NCBI GenBank assembly: GCA_012961035.1
Contig: DUAC01000069.1
Location: forward strand, 62,001-126,000
Reading direction: 5' to 3'
DNA from: Acidimicrobiia bacterium
Lineage (GTDB): Bacteria; Actinomycetota; Acidimicrobiia; Acidimicrobiales; MedAcidi-G1
DNA length: 64,000 nt
In this document: positions 63,558 through 64,000 of the stretch, in pieces
Layout: the number at the start of each line of letters is the position of its first letter
Numbering within the stretch: position 1 is the stretch's first letter
Translations under genes and position numbers: made by a program
Notes under the pieces: model-generated
What the model was told of the DNA's origin: nothing
Seen by the model: the letters and a program-made list of their open reading frames with translations, nothing else
The model's database searches: none

Positions 63558-64000
63558 TTGTTCGAGCGGTTCACCGACAGGGCCCGGAGGGTCGTGGTAC
63601 TCGCCCAGGAAGAGGCGCGGCTGCTCAACCACAACTACATCGGCACGGAGCACATCCTGCTCGGGCTGATCCACGAGGGTGAGGGCGTGGCCGCCAAGGG
63701 CCTGGAGTCCCTCGGCATCTCGCTGGAGGCCGTACGCAGCCAGGTCGAGGAGCTCATCGGCCACGGTGCCAGTTCCCCCAGCGGGCACATTCCGTTCACC
63801 CCACGGGCCAAGAAGGTCCTGGAGCTCTCGCTGCGCGAGGCGCTGCAGTTGGGCCACAACTACATAGGCACGGAGCACATCCTCCTGGGCCTCATCCGGG
63901 AGGGCGAGGGCGTCGCAGCCCAGGTCCTGGTGAAGTTGGGCGCCGACCTCTCCAGGGTCCGCCAGCAGGTCATCCAGCTGCTCTCCGGCTATGCAGGGTC
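63558..64000 (+). CDS. clpC: ATP-dependent Clp protease ATP-binding subunit ClpC (N-terminal part)
   Basis: ClpC is the Hsp100 unfoldase that feeds ClpP. The visible 147 codons are the N-terminal double-repeat domain: [40 protein letters not shown] and a second [20 protein letters not shown] near residues 100-120. The TTG start with AGGAGG 7 bases upstream gives the standard MFERFTD. The gene runs off the window. The order lysS...clpC is conserved in actinobacteria. Confidence 0.95.
   Translation, partial: MFERFTDRARRVVVLAQEEARLLNHNYIGTEHILLGLIHEGEGVAAKGLESLGISLEAVRSQVEELIGHGASSPSGHIPFTPRAKKVLELSLREALQLGHNYIGTEHILLGLIREGEGVAAQVLVKLGADLSRVRQQVIQLLSGYAG

Overview
The window is a housekeeping segment of a high-GC (roughly two-thirds G+C by eye) Gram-positive chromosome. 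The best reading is an actinobacterium, probably class Acidimicrobiia. The str/S10/spc/alpha ribosomal clusters run into truA-rplM-rpsI. The groups glmM-glmS-acpS-nnr-alr-tsaE-tsaB-rimI-tsaD-groES-groEL-guaB3-guaA and metalloprotease-tilS-hpt-folE-folP-folB-folK-DUF2520-panC-coaX-lysS-clpC follow the order known from Mycobacterium and relatives. F420-type and mycothiol-type families are also present. The class-level placement is inference. No phage, IS element, CRISPR array or obvious foreign island is visible.

Layout. 1-6939: 3' end of rpoC, then rpsL, rpsG, fusA, tuf, rpsJ, closed by a strong hairpin terminator. 7033-8181: an AI-2E-type membrane protein on the minus strand, which splits the normally continuous S10 operon. 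8182-8494: a gene-free stretch with a good promoter and three successive hairpins, leading rplC. 8495-19765: S10 and spc genes through secY and adk. 19801-24928: a second promoter, infA, rpmJ, rpsM, rpsK, rpsD, rpoA, rplQ, truA, then rplM-rpsI with its own promoter. 24970-32703: cell-wall precursor and cofactor genes, including a giant 1137-residue GlmS. 32714-38100: a tRNA-queuosine-glycosyltransferase-like protein, a P1 peptidase, a family 4 uracil-DNA glycosylase and the t6A genes tsaE, tsaB, tsaD with rimI. 38154-40253: groES-groEL under a CIRCE operator, with a terminator. 40315-48928: a small unknown gene, a Nudix hydrolase, a group II decarboxylase, guaB3, guaA, three metabolic or unknown genes and an F420-type oxidoreductase. 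49011-53731: pcrA/uvrD, tRNA-Thr(CGT), a 44-residue membrane peptide, a DUF2342 metalloprotease and tilS. 53742-62395: hpt, folate, pantothenate, NAD and CoA genes and lysS. 62424-64000: a polyprenyl diphosphate synthase, divergent from the start of clpC.

How it works together. Most genes supply translation (ribosome, factors, tRNA modification, lysyl-tRNA), protein export and folding (SecY, GroESL, ClpC), and precursors (amino sugar, D-Ala, GMP, folate, CoA, NAD). Genes are packed with ATGA/GTGA overlaps. At least eleven genes have a TANNNT -10 hexamer only 6-8 nt before the start codon, which points to widespread leaderless transcription.

The most interesting points are the giant GlmS, the split S10 operon with a new structured leader, a nadB remnant still coupled to nadC, a phosphatase-like protein without its catalytic Cys in the folate operon, the leaderless pattern, and the loss of map, ftsH and panD from their usual slots. 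I found no clearly new multi-gene system such as a defence or biosynthetic island.
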